From Acidimicrobiales bacterium (GTDB taxonomy: Bacteria; Actinomycetota; Acidimicrobiia; Acidimicrobiales; Poriferisodalaceae): a stretch of 64,000 nt of DNA. The notes beneath the pieces are model-generated. The model was not told the origin of the DNA and did not search any database. It was given only the letters and a program-made list of their open reading frames with translations. Where the stretch lies: positions 248,001-312,000 of the forward strand of contig JAWKIQ010000001.1 in NCBI GenBank assembly GCA_041394185.1, in the 5' to 3' direction. A program made the translations under genes and the position numbers. Each line of letters opens with the position of its first letter. Positions within the stretch are counted from its first letter, which is position 1. Of the stretch, positions 33,720 to 42,265 are shown in pieces.

Positions 33720-34195
33720 GGACTGGTCTGCCAGTAGCCGCGCATGAGTTCGCGGCTCCAGTCGGGTTGGCGTACAGCCGACCGAGGGAGGAACTCGTTC
33801 ATGGTCGGTTTGATGTCCAGCACCGGCGAGCCGTCGATGGCGTCGAGACCTCGTACGACAAGCCGCCGACCGTCGACCTCGAGCAGTTCGCAAGTGGTCA
33901 GGCCGATGCGATTCGGGCGAGCCTTCGCCCGCTGGGCGAAGATTCCGACCGCGGGCCAATCGGAGCGGTTGCGAGGGTGCCTGGCGCCCACGTGCACGGC
34001 CGACGGGTCGACGGCGTTGAACTGGAAGATCACGTCGATGTGGCTGAATGAGTCCAGACCGGCGGTGGCATCAGCAGGAAAGCGCTGGTCGAGGACGATC
34101 TCGGCCTGCTCGTCGCCCCAGTCGTCGTCGATGGGGGCTGTCCGGCCACCCACCACCACGCCGATCGGGATCAGCTCTATTGGATCGAGGGTCAC
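33716..34195 (-). CDS. TrmO/TsaA-like tRNA methyltransferase-family protein
   Basis: 159 residues of the TsaA (UPF0066/VirR) barrel fold: ELIPIGVV, FSHIDVIFQFNAVD, VGARHPRNRSDWPAVGIFAQRAKARPNRIGLTTCELLEVDG and GLDAIDGSPVLDIKPTMNEF, the last three being the family signature. TrmO methylates the N6 of t6A37 in some tRNAs, but many members are uncharacterised. GTG at 34195 has AGGGG 7-8 bases upstream; the longer start at 34216 would overlap the SDR gene. Confidence 0.68.
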   Translation of the reverse strand: MTLDPIELIPIGVVVGGRTAPIDDDWGDEQAEIVLDQRFPADATAGLDSFSHIDVIFQFNAVDPSAVHVGARHPRNRSDWPAVGIFAQRAKARPNRIGLTTCELLEVDGRRLVVRGLDAIDGSPVLDIKPTMNEFLPRSAVRQPDWSRELMRGYWQTSP

Positions 34196-34199
34196 GGCA

Positions 34200-34985
34200 T
34201 CACCCCTGGGCTGCATCTATTCGCGATTGAAGCCGGCGCATTCCGCGCAACCACTTCTCGGGCTCGTTGGTCTTGAACTGCATCCACTCCTGCGCGATCG
34301 GGTCGGTCAGGATCAAGAACCTTTCGGCCTCGAGCGCCTCGGTCACCTGCTGGGCTACCTCTTCGGGTTCGCGGATGGGACCGGCCGCCGAACGTCCCCA
34401 TTCGGTGTCGGCCGCGTCGCCGAGCATTGGCGTGCGAACACCCAGGGGAGCGAGCAGGTACGACCGGATGCCGCGGTCGTGGTAGGTGATGGACATCCAC
34501 TCGGCCAGCCCGACCACGGCGTGTTTCGAGGTTGCGTAGGGAGCGTTGCCATGGCTGGTGAGGATGCCGGCCATCGATGCAGTGTGCAGGATGTGGCCCT
34601 CACCCCTGGCCAGCATCGAGGGCAGCACGGCACGTATCGCGTGAACATGGCTCATCACATTGACGTCCCACTGTCGCTGCCACTCGTCGATGGGAGTGCT
34701 CAGTGGGTCGGCGCCCGATGCGATTCCCGCGTTGTTGCACAAGAGGTCGATCGGGCCATGGCGGTCCTCGATGCCGTGCAGCGCGGCGGTCAGGGCTTCT
34801 CCGTCGCCCACGTCCACAGCTTCAGCAAACCCACCGATTGCGTTGGCAACGTCGGCGGCCTGTTCGGCCGACCGGTCGATCACGACAACGGCGCGGGCGC
34901 CGTCGGCGGCGAACCGCTCGCATAGCGCCTTGCCTATGCCGCTGGCGCCGCCCGTGACCACACAAACCCGATCTGCGACAAGCAT
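34200..34985 (-). CDS. Short-chain dehydrogenase/reductase
   Basis: 261 residues. TGGASGIGKALCERFAADGA (TGxxxGxG), CNNAGIAS (NNAG), HTASMAGILTSHGNAPYATSKHA (Ser-Tyr-Lys triad with YATSK). Classical SDR using NAD(P); GARAVVVIDRS with Asp after beta2 suggests NAD(H). The ATG at 34985 is preceded by AAAGGGGGCGAC. Substrate unknown. Five bases upstream of the TrmO-like gene. Confidence 0.87.
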   Translation of the reverse strand: MLVADRVCVVTGGASGIGKALCERFAADGARAVVVIDRSAEQAADVANAIGGFAEAVDVGDGEALTAALHGIEDRHGPIDLLCNNAGIASGADPLSTPIDEWQRQWDVNVMSHVHAIRAVLPSMLARGEGHILHTASMAGILTSHGNAPYATSKHAVVGLAEWMSITYHDRGIRSYLLAPLGVRTPMLGDAADTEWGRSAAGPIREPEEVAQQVTEALEAERFLILTDPIAQEWMQFKTNEPEKWLRGMRRLQSRIDAAQG

Positions 34986-35100
34986 GTCGCCCCCTTTCAT
35001 GACCGCCGACACAACGAACCTAGCCGGGTAAGAGCCCGGGCGACCGAGTCTTGGCTGGTGTGCGATGGGACGGCAGCGACTCCCGATCTATGGTTCGAAG

Positions 35101-35796
35101 ATGGACATCGTGCTCATGGCTGGGTTGTGGCTGCCGTCGTCGGTGTGGGCCGATGTCGCGGCAGAGTTGGAGGCGCTCGGCCATCGGGGCCGCGTGGTCG
35201 ATCTGCCCGGCGTGGACGACGGCGCGATCGAGGCAACCCTCGAGGATCAATTGCGGGCTGCTCTGGCCATCGTCGATAGCTCGGATCGCCCGCTGGTCGT
35301 CGGCCACTCAGCCGCCAGCGCTTTGGCATGGCTCGTGGCAGACCGGCGACCGTCCTCGATCGCAGGGACCGTCATGATCGGCGGGTTCCCAACGTCTGGC
35401 CGCAGTCGCTATGCCGACTTCTTCGAGATCGTCGACGGGGTCATGCCATTCCCCGGGTGGGAGCCGTTCGAGGGACCAGACAGTGCGGACCTCGATGTGG
35501 CGGCAAGGGCTGCGATCGAGGCTTTGGCAGTGCCCGTTCCGGTCGGCGTCGCTCAAGCGGTTGTCGAGTTGGGCGATGATGCCCGCTTCGATGTGCCGAC
35601 GGTCATGGTCTGTCCCGAGTACACCCCAGAAGACGCCAAGGCCTGGATCGACGGGGGTGACATCCCCGAGCTGGCTCGTGCTGCCGACGTGTCGTTCGTC
35701 GACATCGATTCAGGACACTGGCCGATGTTCACCCGCCCGGTCGACCTGGCGACCATCCTCGCCAACATCGCAAAACGCCTCTCGCGCTTGGCCTAG
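35101..35796 (+). CDS. Alpha/beta hydrolase
   Basis: 231 residues: IVLMAGLWLPSSVWADVAAEL, nucleophile elbow VVGHSAASALAWLVA (Ser), VCPEYTPEDAKAWI, and IDSGHWPMFTRP (catalytic His). A small serine hydrolase of the AB_hydrolase_6 type, without a clear lid. It is divergent from the SDR gene; no operator is evident in the 115 bases between. Confidence 0.78.
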   Translation: MDIVLMAGLWLPSSVWADVAAELEALGHRGRVVDLPGVDDGAIEATLEDQLRAALAIVDSSDRPLVVGHSAASALAWLVADRRPSSIAGTVMIGGFPTSGRSRYADFFEIVDGVMPFPGWEPFEGPDSADLDVAARAAIEALAVPVPVGVAQAVVELGDDARFDVPTVMVCPEYTPEDAKAWIDGGDIPELARAADVSFVDIDSGHWPMFTRPVDLATILANIAKRLSRLA

Positions 35797-35880
35797 CCCG
35801 CCTGTGGGTGGTCGGGCGTTCACCGCGCGTGGGTGCCTGGCACCGATAGGTCCGATAAGAGCGATAGTAGGCAGCTTCGG

Positions 35881-36546
35881 TCAGCCCGCGGCGGCCACGA
35901 CAGCCTCGAGAGGATGTGGAACCCGGTCCGAATCGATCACCTCCACAAGCAAGCGTGCATATCTGAGGTTTCTTCGGGCACCAGCCCTCAACCAGCGATG
36001 CATCTGCGCCTCGAATGGCCGCTCCCGCCATTGTCCCTGGCGTTGCAGCGTCCGAAAAGCCTGAAGGTCGCCTTGCGATTCGAGAAGTGCCTCGACTGCG
36101 GCAGGATCGACGGACCGGATGAGTTCATCCTCTAGGTCTTTCACACAGACGAAGAGGCTGTCACGGGAAACGATTCCGGCACGACGGAGTGCCCGGTTGA
36201 CCATCGCCTCCTCGGCCTCATCGCACATGACGACAACGGTCAGTCGCGCTCCCTGAGGTCCGAATCGGCGCAGGTAGCGCTCCATCGCATGTGCTCCACC
36301 GACCGGCACCACGACGGCGCCCGCGGCGGACAGATCGCGACCACGTCGTGCGGCCAGTGTCTCGACGGCGATCTGGTCGCTCACCCCTTCGACCACGACG
36401 ACGCATCTTGCCGATCCGACCGCAGACATGGCCTCGGCCGTGGCTGCCAGCTGGGAATCGGGACCGCTGTGGAACCCCTCGAGAGCCTGGCGATCGAGCC
36501 GAATCTTGTCCTCAATGTCCACCAGGAGAGGCTTCCACAACCGCAA
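35881..36546 (-). CDS. Stand-alone TOPRIM-domain protein (OLD-nuclease-like)
   Basis: 221 residues. CVVVVEGVSDQIAVETLAARRG carries the TOPRIM acidic Glu in VVEGxSD, and TVVVMCDEAEEAMVNRALRR occupies the DxD-like position; FVCVKDLEDELI is characteristic of OLD-family TOPRIM proteins. OLD nucleases usually have an N-terminal ABC ATPase, which is absent here. It follows the HupE-like gene with a short overlap. A TTG start at 36546 or GTG at 36522 are both possible. Likely a nuclease or nucleotide-binding protein. Confidence 0.7.
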   Translation of the reverse strand: MRLWKPLLVDIEDKIRLDRQALEGFHSGPDSQLAATAEAMSAVGSARCVVVVEGVSDQIAVETLAARRGRDLSAAGAVVVPVGGAHAMERYLRRFGPQGARLTVVVMCDEAEEAMVNRALRRAGIVSRDSLFVCVKDLEDELIRSVDPAAVEALLESQGDLQAFRTLQRQGQWRERPFEAQMHRWLRAGARRNLRYARLLVEVIDSDRVPHPLEAVVAAAG

Positions 36547-37795
36547 CCCCGGTGTCGTCGCGATTCAGGGCAGTGTGCACAAGGGCGGCAAGCGCGGCGA
36601 TGGCTAGCGCGAGCACAGTGAGGAGTTGATGGTCTACCACCGTCGCCTCGACCGCAGACAGCGGATTGCCACCACCGCCGACCCTTTCGACCGCCCACGC
36701 GGTCGACGCGACCAACGCCAACGTCGCCGCAGCCTTGCGGAACCTCGTGTAGGCGCCGGTTCTGGACAAGACCCACAGCGACGGGAACGTGCCGGCGATG
36801 ACCACCAGTTGCGCCAGCTCGACACCGACATTGAAGCCCAGCAGAGCAGTCGCAGACTGCACCCTGGCGATACCCAAATCGTCGAGGATCCCGGCGAACG
36901 CCAGTCCGTGAATCAGCCCAAAACTTCCCGCGATCACGACCTCGCCGTGAGAGGTCAGCGGACGCCACGCGTGAATGGCGGCGATGGCCACCGAGCCCGC
37001 TACCAGTACCTCAACGGGCCGTGACGCAAAGTCGACCACGCCGAAGGCAGACAGCGCGAGCGTCAGCGAGTGGCCGACGGTGAACGCCCCCGATACCCGA
37101 ACCACTCGGACGATCGCCCGGCGGAAGCTGGGGCCCTCGACCCAGCGCCGCCTGCTGACGGCGAGGGGTGCAGGCACCAGCAGTACGAGCAGGAACAGAA
37201 TGTGGTCGGCGCCGGCGAGGACGTGGTCATAGCCCTCTGCGACCATCACCGTCCAAGTTGACGAGGCATGACCGGTTTCGCCGGTGGACGAGATCGTCAC
37301 CGAAGGCTGGTCACGGTCGATCACCGCCAGAACGGCCTCGGATGAGCCGGCCAGCCTCTCGGTGACCATGACCCTGTGATCTGGATCGACTTCGAAGATG
37401 GCGTCGTAGGTCATCACGAGTGGCGCATCGTCGGCTTCGATGTCGTGGGTCAGAACCAGCCTGGCCCATTCGATGCCGTCGACCGAAACCACCGTCAGCG
37501 GCCCGAATACCGGCTCGGCAACCGTTCCGCCGCCGGCCAGTGTCAGGTGCTCATCGAGGTAGTCGACGATGGCCGAGCGCTTCAGCGACAACTCGAAAGC
37601 GTCGGAGGTCAGTTCGGTTCCGACGGCAAGGCCTAGCAGGTCGAGCGGGACGTCGATGCTGACCTCGACCTCGGCACCGTCGATGACAACCGACAGCGCC
37701 GAGGTACCTGGCTCGTGTGCTGAGACCGGCGATACCGCCAGGCCGACAAGGACAAGGATGATCAGGCCACAGACGACCGCTCGGATCGGATTCAT
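36512..37795 (-). CDS. HupE/UreJ-type membrane protein with extracytoplasmic N-terminal domain
   Basis: 427 residues. A signal peptide (AVVCGLIILVLVGLAVSPVSA, then HEPG) leads a beta-rich periplasmic domain of about 190 residues; the C-terminal half has 6-7 helices with the HupE/UreJ_2 motifs YDHVLAGADHILFLLVLLV, FTVGHSLTLALSAFG, GLIHGLAFAGIL and FNVGVELAQL. HupE relatives carry nickel or cobalt, but this group is uncharacterised; conserved His suggest a metal. One base after the YHYH lipoprotein gene, so co-transcribed. Confidence 0.78.
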   Translation of the reverse strand: MNPIRAVVCGLIILVLVGLAVSPVSAHEPGTSALSVVIDGAEVEVSIDVPLDLLGLAVGTELTSDAFELSLKRSAIVDYLDEHLTLAGGGTVAEPVFGPLTVVSVDGIEWARLVLTHDIEADDAPLVMTYDAIFEVDPDHRVMVTERLAGSSEAVLAVIDRDQPSVTISSTGETGHASSTWTVMVAEGYDHVLAGADHILFLLVLLVPAPLAVSRRRWVEGPSFRRAIVRVVRVSGAFTVGHSLTLALSAFGVVDFASRPVEVLVAGSVAIAAIHAWRPLTSHGEVVIAGSFGLIHGLAFAGILDDLGIARVQSATALLGFNVGVELAQLVVIAGTFPSLWVLSRTGAYTRFRKAAATLALVASTAWAVERVGGGGNPLSAVEATVVDHQLLTVLALAIAALAALVHTALNRDDTGVAVVEASPGGH

Positions 37796-37796
37796 G

Positions 37797-38822
37797 TCAC
37801 GCGTCGCCGGTCGAGGCAGACCCGCCGGCGCCCTGGCCACTCGGTGATCCACCAGCGCCCGGCCCTGGCGGACCGCCGACGCCGTCTCCGCTGGCCTCAC
37901 CCATCGTGCACCGGCTTATGTACGGGTAGTCGTTGGTGACGATGTACACGTACTGGCCATCGATGGTGATGCCATTGCACTCGTCGAGATCGCCCGTCTG
38001 GTCAGACCACTGCCAGTCGGTGGTGTAGGTACCGTCTGGCGTGCTGCCTTCGAGCTCGATCGTGGTGCCCCCAGCCGGACCCGATGCCTGGCAACCAGTG
38101 CCGCTACGAGCGGTCGAACTCAGAGCGTAACCAGACTCGTAAGCCCCGGACTTCGAGTAGTACATGAGGTGGCCGTCGGCGGCGAAGCCGACGTGCACGA
38201 GGTCCTGGTCGGTGTCGTACGCATCGACGAGCATCGACGAGATTCCGTGGTAGTGGTACTCGCCGGTCGGTTGGACGTGGGCGTTGTTGAAGTCGAGGCC
38301 CAAGTCGTAGATGTCCTGCAATGCCTCGATCCGGTAAACCTCACCCGACGAGCAGGTGACGGTTTCGGCCGTACCCGGCTCGAACTTCACCCCGTTCACC
38401 GCGACACCGGGAACACGAACCTCTGTTGCCTGGCCGGTGTACACCGCAGTTGCAGGGAACTCCCAGGTCAGGTCCTGTGCGGTGATGGTGTTCGGGTTTC
38501 CGGAATTCGGGAACTCACCGGTCTCGTGATCCGGCAGGGCGTTCGTCTCGATGGTTCTTGTTCCGCCGTCGACGACGACCGTGACAATGGTGCCGAACTC
38601 GGGGTCCTCGAGGCTGTACGAGCCGAGGTAGTTGGAGGTCAGTCCAGCGACGGCGGTCCGGTCGCCGTCAGACGTCGAGTCAGATGGCTGGTCTACCGCC
38701 GTCGATGGCGATTGTGGTGTCGACTCGGCGCCGTCGCTGTCTGAAGACGAGCTGCATGCGCCCAGCACAGCTACGGCGGCGACCAGCCCGGCAAGAGTTC
38801 TGAGTCTGAGGTTCCTGTTCAT
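37797..38822 (-). CDS. YHYH-domain lipoprotein
   Basis: 341 residues. LAGLVAAVAVLGAC is a lipoprotein signal (lipobox VLGAC), followed by a Ser/Asp-rich tether. The central domain holds NNAHVQPTGEYHYHGISSML, the YHYH motif of a secreted family, and later LDECNGITIDGQYVYIVTNDYPYISRC; the C-terminus is a Gly/Pro/Ser-rich tail. YHYH proteins are poorly characterised; the His-rich motif may bind metal. It sits in the order response regulator, kinase, YHYH, HupE-like, all on the minus strand. Confidence 0.83.
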   Translation of the reverse strand: MNRNLRLRTLAGLVAAVAVLGACSSSSDSDGAESTPQSPSTAVDQPSDSTSDGDRTAVAGLTSNYLGSYSLEDPEFGTIVTVVVDGGTRTIETNALPDHETGEFPNSGNPNTITAQDLTWEFPATAVYTGQATEVRVPGVAVNGVKFEPGTAETVTCSSGEVYRIEALQDIYDLGLDFNNAHVQPTGEYHYHGISSMLVDAYDTDQDLVHVGFAADGHLMYYSKSGAYESGYALSSTARSGTGCQASGPAGGTTIELEGSTPDGTYTTDWQWSDQTGDLDECNGITIDGQYVYIVTNDYPYISRCTMGEASGDGVGGPPGPGAGGSPSGQGAGGSASTGDA

Positions 38823-38879
38823 GCCGATGACTGTGGAGCCTGGACCTGTGGTCGAGCTGTGAACGTGCTGACAGGTTCT

Positions 38880-40310
38880 TCACAGGTTCGATGCCACGGG
38901 CAACCGGAGCGTGAAGGTCGAACCGCCGCCCCGAGTTTCGGTGACGGCCACCGATCCGCCGTGCTGACGGACGATCCGATCGACGAGCGCCAGACCGAGG
39001 CCCGCACCGCCGTGGTCGCGCCGGCTTCGCGACGCGTCGTTGCGGACGAAGGGTCGGAACAGACGCTCGGCAGTAGCCAGGTCGACTCCGGGACCATGGT
39101 CGACGACCTCGATCTGCGCCCACTGCATGTCAGATCCGACCCGCAGCGTCAGGTTCGTCTCGGGCGGCGTGTGATGACAGGCGTTGGCGCCGAGGTTCAG
39201 CACCGCCTGGTGGAGGCGGGCTGGGTCGGCTTTTACCGTGGGTGCCGCGGCCGAGAGTTCGAGCTCGATTGTCCGCTCTGGGTGCGCGGCTCGAAGGTCG
39301 TGGGCGACCGCCGAAACCACTGCGCCGACGTCGACCAGTTCGAACCGGGAACCGTCCTCGGGCCTCACCAGTTGAAGCAGATCGGTCACCAATGCCTCGA
39401 GCCGTTGGCTTTCGGCTCCGATGCGTCGCATGGCGCGCTCGAGTCCGTCGCCTTCGAGCATGCCTGCTGTGTAGAGGTCGCTGTAGCCGCGAAGGGCCGT
39501 GAGCGGTGTACGCAGCTCATGCGATGCGTCGGCCATGAAGCGTTCCATGTCGTCCCTGGCCCGCTCGGCTTCGTCGGCAGCGCCCTCGCGTTCGTCGATG
39601 GTCGAGCGGAGACGGTCCAACATGGCCGCCAGATCTTCGGTGAGCATCGCCGTTTCGCGAGGCCCACTCGGCTCGGGAACCGTCGCGCCCAGATCGCCCT
39701 CTCGAATGTCGTGGGCGACTGCGCTGATCCGGCCTATCGGTCTGGCCACGGCCCCCGCCACGACGAGCACAACCAGCGTCTGCAGTATCACCAGAGCGGT
39801 GCCGCCGAGGATCAGGTTGCGCAGCAGGCTCGACAGCGACTCGTCCACAGGCGCCAACGACAACGCAGCCACAGCCTTGCTGCCGTCGGCCAAGCGCTCG
39901 ACCCGCGCGCGGTATCGAGGCTCCCCGTCGACCTCCACGAAGCCGCGCGCTGCGGCCAACGCGTCGAGCTGGGCGTCGTCGAAGGTCGCTGCGTCCTCGG
40001 CGCCATTTGCGATCTGGCCACCGGGGCCCACCACGAACTCGATCGGTGCGTCGGTTCCGTCCAACAAATCGCCAGGCTGACGGTCGGCTCCGCCGCCTGG
40101 ATCGCCCCGCAAAGGATCGCCGCGACCTACCGCCTGACCAATCGAGCCGGTCAGAACCCGGTTGAGTTCGTCGTCGATTGACGCGATCAGGTCGCGCTCG
40201 ACCGCTCGGTAAACGAACAGTCCGAGTCCGCCAGACCCGGCCACCAGTGCGCCAATTAGTGGAATCAGCATCGTGGCGCGCAGGCTGCGGCGGGTGGACA
40301 CCGGTCTCAC
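38880..40310 (-). CDS. HAMP-containing sensor histidine kinase
   Basis: 476 residues. Helix 1 (TMLIPLIGALVAGSGGLGLFVY), an extracytoplasmic sensor of about 120 residues, helix 2 (LILGGTALVILQTLVVLVVAGAVA), HAMP (RPIGRISAVAHDIREGDLGATV), HisKA with FMADASHELRTPLTALRGYSDL, and HATPase (N box NLGANACHHTP, G boxes VVDHGPGVD and HGGAGLGLALVDRIV). It overlaps the response regulator by 4 bases. Signal unknown; the lipoprotein and HupE-like genes following suggest an envelope or metal signal. Confidence 0.9.
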   Translation of the reverse strand: MRPVSTRRSLRATMLIPLIGALVAGSGGLGLFVYRAVERDLIASIDDELNRVLTGSIGQAVGRGDPLRGDPGGGADRQPGDLLDGTDAPIEFVVGPGGQIANGAEDAATFDDAQLDALAAARGFVEVDGEPRYRARVERLADGSKAVAALSLAPVDESLSSLLRNLILGGTALVILQTLVVLVVAGAVARPIGRISAVAHDIREGDLGATVPEPSGPRETAMLTEDLAAMLDRLRSTIDEREGAADEAERARDDMERFMADASHELRTPLTALRGYSDLYTAGMLEGDGLERAMRRIGAESQRLEALVTDLLQLVRPEDGSRFELVDVGAVVSAVAHDLRAAHPERTIELELSAAAPTVKADPARLHQAVLNLGANACHHTPPETNLTLRVGSDMQWAQIEVVDHGPGVDLATAERLFRPFVRNDASRSRRDHGGAGLGLALVDRIVRQHGGSVAVTETRGGGSTFTLRLPVASNL

Positions 40311-41011
40311 GATGTGGTTCGCAACACGTAGCCAACACCTCGCCTGGTGTGGATGAGCGGCGAGTTCCCATCGTCGATCTTGCGGCGCAGGTAGCTGATG
40401 TATAGCTCGACGACGTTCTCGCTTCCGTCGAAATCATCGTCCCAGACGTTCACCAATATCTGTGCTTTGGACACGACGGTGGTCGCGTTGACGAGCAGGT
40501 AGTGAAGCAGCCGATACTCGGTCGGCGACAACTCGATCAGGCGACCGGCCCGCCGAACCTCGTGGCTTGCCGGGTCGAGGGTCAGCTCGTCGTAAGCGAT
40601 CAACTCGCCAGTGGTAGCGGTTCCTGACCGGCGCAGAATCGCCGCGACCCGCAGAACCAACTCGTCGACGCTGAATGGTTTGGTCAGATAGTCGTCGCCG
40701 CCGGTCACGAAGCCCTTCACACGATCTTCTGTCTCGGCTCTGGCGGTCAAGAAGAGCACCGGCTCCAGCCGTCCCGCTTCGCGCATCCGTCGGCAGATTT
40801 CGAACCCGTCGAGGCCGGGCAGCATGACGTCGAGCACCGCCAGGTCGTGGGGCGAACGGAGCGCCTCGGTCAACCCAGACCATCCATCGTCGATCTGTGT
40901 GACCGAATGTCCCTGGTAGCGCAGCGCGGTAGCGACGATGTCGTTGATGGCCGGTTCGTCCTCGACCACGAGAATCCGACAGGCGGCTACCGGCTTGGCA
41001 ACTGAGGTCAC
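40307..41011 (-). CDS. OmpR/PhoB-family response regulator
   Basis: 234 residues: ILVVEDEPAINDIV, phospho-Asp in LAVLDVMLPGLDG, LTARAETED, Lys in DDYLTKPFSVDEL, and a winged-helix DNA-binding domain (IELSPTEYRLLHYLLVNATTVVSKAQIL...VELYISYLRRKID, RGVGYVLR). Start is taken as GTG at 41011 (VTSVAKPVAACR); upstream in-frame starts add non-homologous sequence. Divergent from the 94-residue protein, which it may regulate. Confidence 0.9.
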   Translation of the reverse strand: MTSVAKPVAACRILVVEDEPAINDIVATALRYQGHSVTQIDDGWSGLTEALRSPHDLAVLDVMLPGLDGFEICRRMREAGRLEPVLFLTARAETEDRVKGFVTGGDDYLTKPFSVDELVLRVAAILRRSGTATTGELIAYDELTLDPASHEVRRAGRLIELSPTEYRLLHYLLVNATTVVSKAQILVNVWDDDFDGSENVVELYISYLRRKIDDGNSPLIHTRRGVGYVLRTTS

Positions 41012-41093
41012 CTGCTCAGTGTGGCTCGTCAACCTGTGTGTTGCCTGTGACCGGGCCGTGTAACCACTGACTTCGAAGGTCGTCGGGATAGGT

Positions 41094-41378
41094 ATGGACC
41101 TCTCGCCCGAAATGCAGTCTCTGTTGACCAAGCTCGACGCTCTCGACCTGACCGAAGGGGAGCGGTCGGAGTTCGGCCGCCTACTCGGCGTCGGTACCGG
41201 CGACGAAGCCCACGAGGTCGAGGGCTTTGGCGCAATGGCTTCGCCGACCAGCCAAGGGGCCGGCCGTCGTGGCATCACGGTTCAGGGATTCAACCTCTTC
41301 GATACGTTTCCGATCCACGTCGTGGCCCCCGGATCCAAGCCCGGCTCAGGTGTCGTCGACCACAAGGCCGAAGACTGA
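41094..41378 (+). CDS. Small acidic protein of unknown function
   Basis: 94 residues. The N-terminal 35 (MDLSPEMQSLLTKLDALDLT, EGERSEFGRLLG) form a predicted amphipathic, acidic helix pair, followed by a Gly-rich segment (GAGRRGITVQGFNLFDTFPIHVVAPGSKP) without Cys. No signal peptide. It stands alone, 82 bases from the start of the OmpR-type regulator and divergent from it. The leader-like helix plus a Gly-rich tail recalls peptide precursors, but no maturation enzyme is near. Not recognised. Confidence 0.55.
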   Translation: MDLSPEMQSLLTKLDALDLTEGERSEFGRLLGVGTGDEAHEVEGFGAMASPTSQGAGRRGITVQGFNLFDTFPIHVVAPGSKPGSGVVDHKAED

Positions 41379-41434
41379 GGAACAGGCTTCGGGCCCGAAC
41401 GGTTGCAGCGCACAGCAGGACTAGCTTTGCAGCG

Positions 41435-42256
41435 ATGAGGGCTCATCCTGCGAGGCGGTCGGTGCCCAGCGCGCCGGTGCGTGGCACGTCGCTGATGCTG
41501 GCGTTGCTGGTGCTGGCGTTGCTAGTGAGCCTCGCGGCCTGCGGCGACGATGGCGTCGGTGTGGCCGGTGATGGTGAGCCCGAGGGAACCGTTCTCGTTT
41601 TTGCCGCCGCGTCGCTGACCGATGCCTTCGCCGAGATCGAGGTGGACTTCGAAGCAGCTCATCCGGGCGTCGATGTGATGGTGAACACAGCGGGCAGCTC
41701 GGCTCTACGAGAGCAGATTCTCGAGGGCGCGCCCGCCGATGTGTTCGCGTCGGCCAACCGTCCCAACATCGAGCAGCTCATGGCGGCTGGGGAGGTGGCA
41801 GGCGAGGTCGAGGTTCTTGCCACCAACTCGCTGCAGATCGTGGTGCCCGCCGGAAACCCCGGGGGCGTGACCGGCGTGCAAGACCTGGCCAGGCCCGAGC
41901 TGCTGATCGGGCTGTGCGCCGAGGGTGTGCCGTGCGGCGACTTCGCCCGAGCGGTGCTGGCCCGCGCCGCAGTGCAGGCGTCGATCGACACAAACGAGCC
42001 AGACGTCAGGGCGCTGTTGACCAAGGTTGGCGCCGACGAACTGGATGCAGGCGTCGTCTATGCCACCGACGTGATCGCGGGTGGCGAGTTGGTCGAGGGG
42101 ATCGACATCCCCAGCCAGTGGAATGTCGAAGCCGACTATCCCATCGCCCGAATGGCGGGTGCGCCCAACCCGACGGCGGCCGACGCGTTCATCGAGTTCG
42201 TGCTGGGGCCCGATGGCCAGCGCATCCTGGCCGGGTTCGGGTTCAGCCCGCCCTGA
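41435..42256 (+). CDS. modA: Molybdate ABC transporter substrate-binding lipoprotein
   Basis: 273 residues. Lipoprotein signal LLVLALLVSLAACGDD (lipobox SLAAC). VLVFAAASLTDAFAEIEVDFEAAHPGVDV, NTAGSSALREQILEGAPADVFASA and VLATNSLQIVVPAGNP, then DAGVVYATDV are diagnostic for ModA, with the oxyanion-binding Ser residues in AASL and GSS. It binds molybdate or tungstate outside the membrane. No modB or modC is adjacent; the downstream exporter is on the other strand. Confidence 0.9.
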   Translation: MRAHPARRSVPSAPVRGTSLMLALLVLALLVSLAACGDDGVGVAGDGEPEGTVLVFAAASLTDAFAEIEVDFEAAHPGVDVMVNTAGSSALREQILEGAPADVFASANRPNIEQLMAAGEVAGEVEVLATNSLQIVVPAGNPGGVTGVQDLARPELLIGLCAEGVPCGDFARAVLARAAVQASIDTNEPDVRALLTKVGADELDAGVVYATDVIAGGELVEGIDIPSQWNVEADYPIARMAGAPNPTAADAFIEFVLGPDGQRILAGFGFSPP

Positions 42257-42265
42257 TGCGCGCGT

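Noticed and set aside
38859..40181. Plus-strand open frame of 440 codons
   Set aside because: Shadow of the sensor kinase; the kinase motifs on the minus strand are complete.
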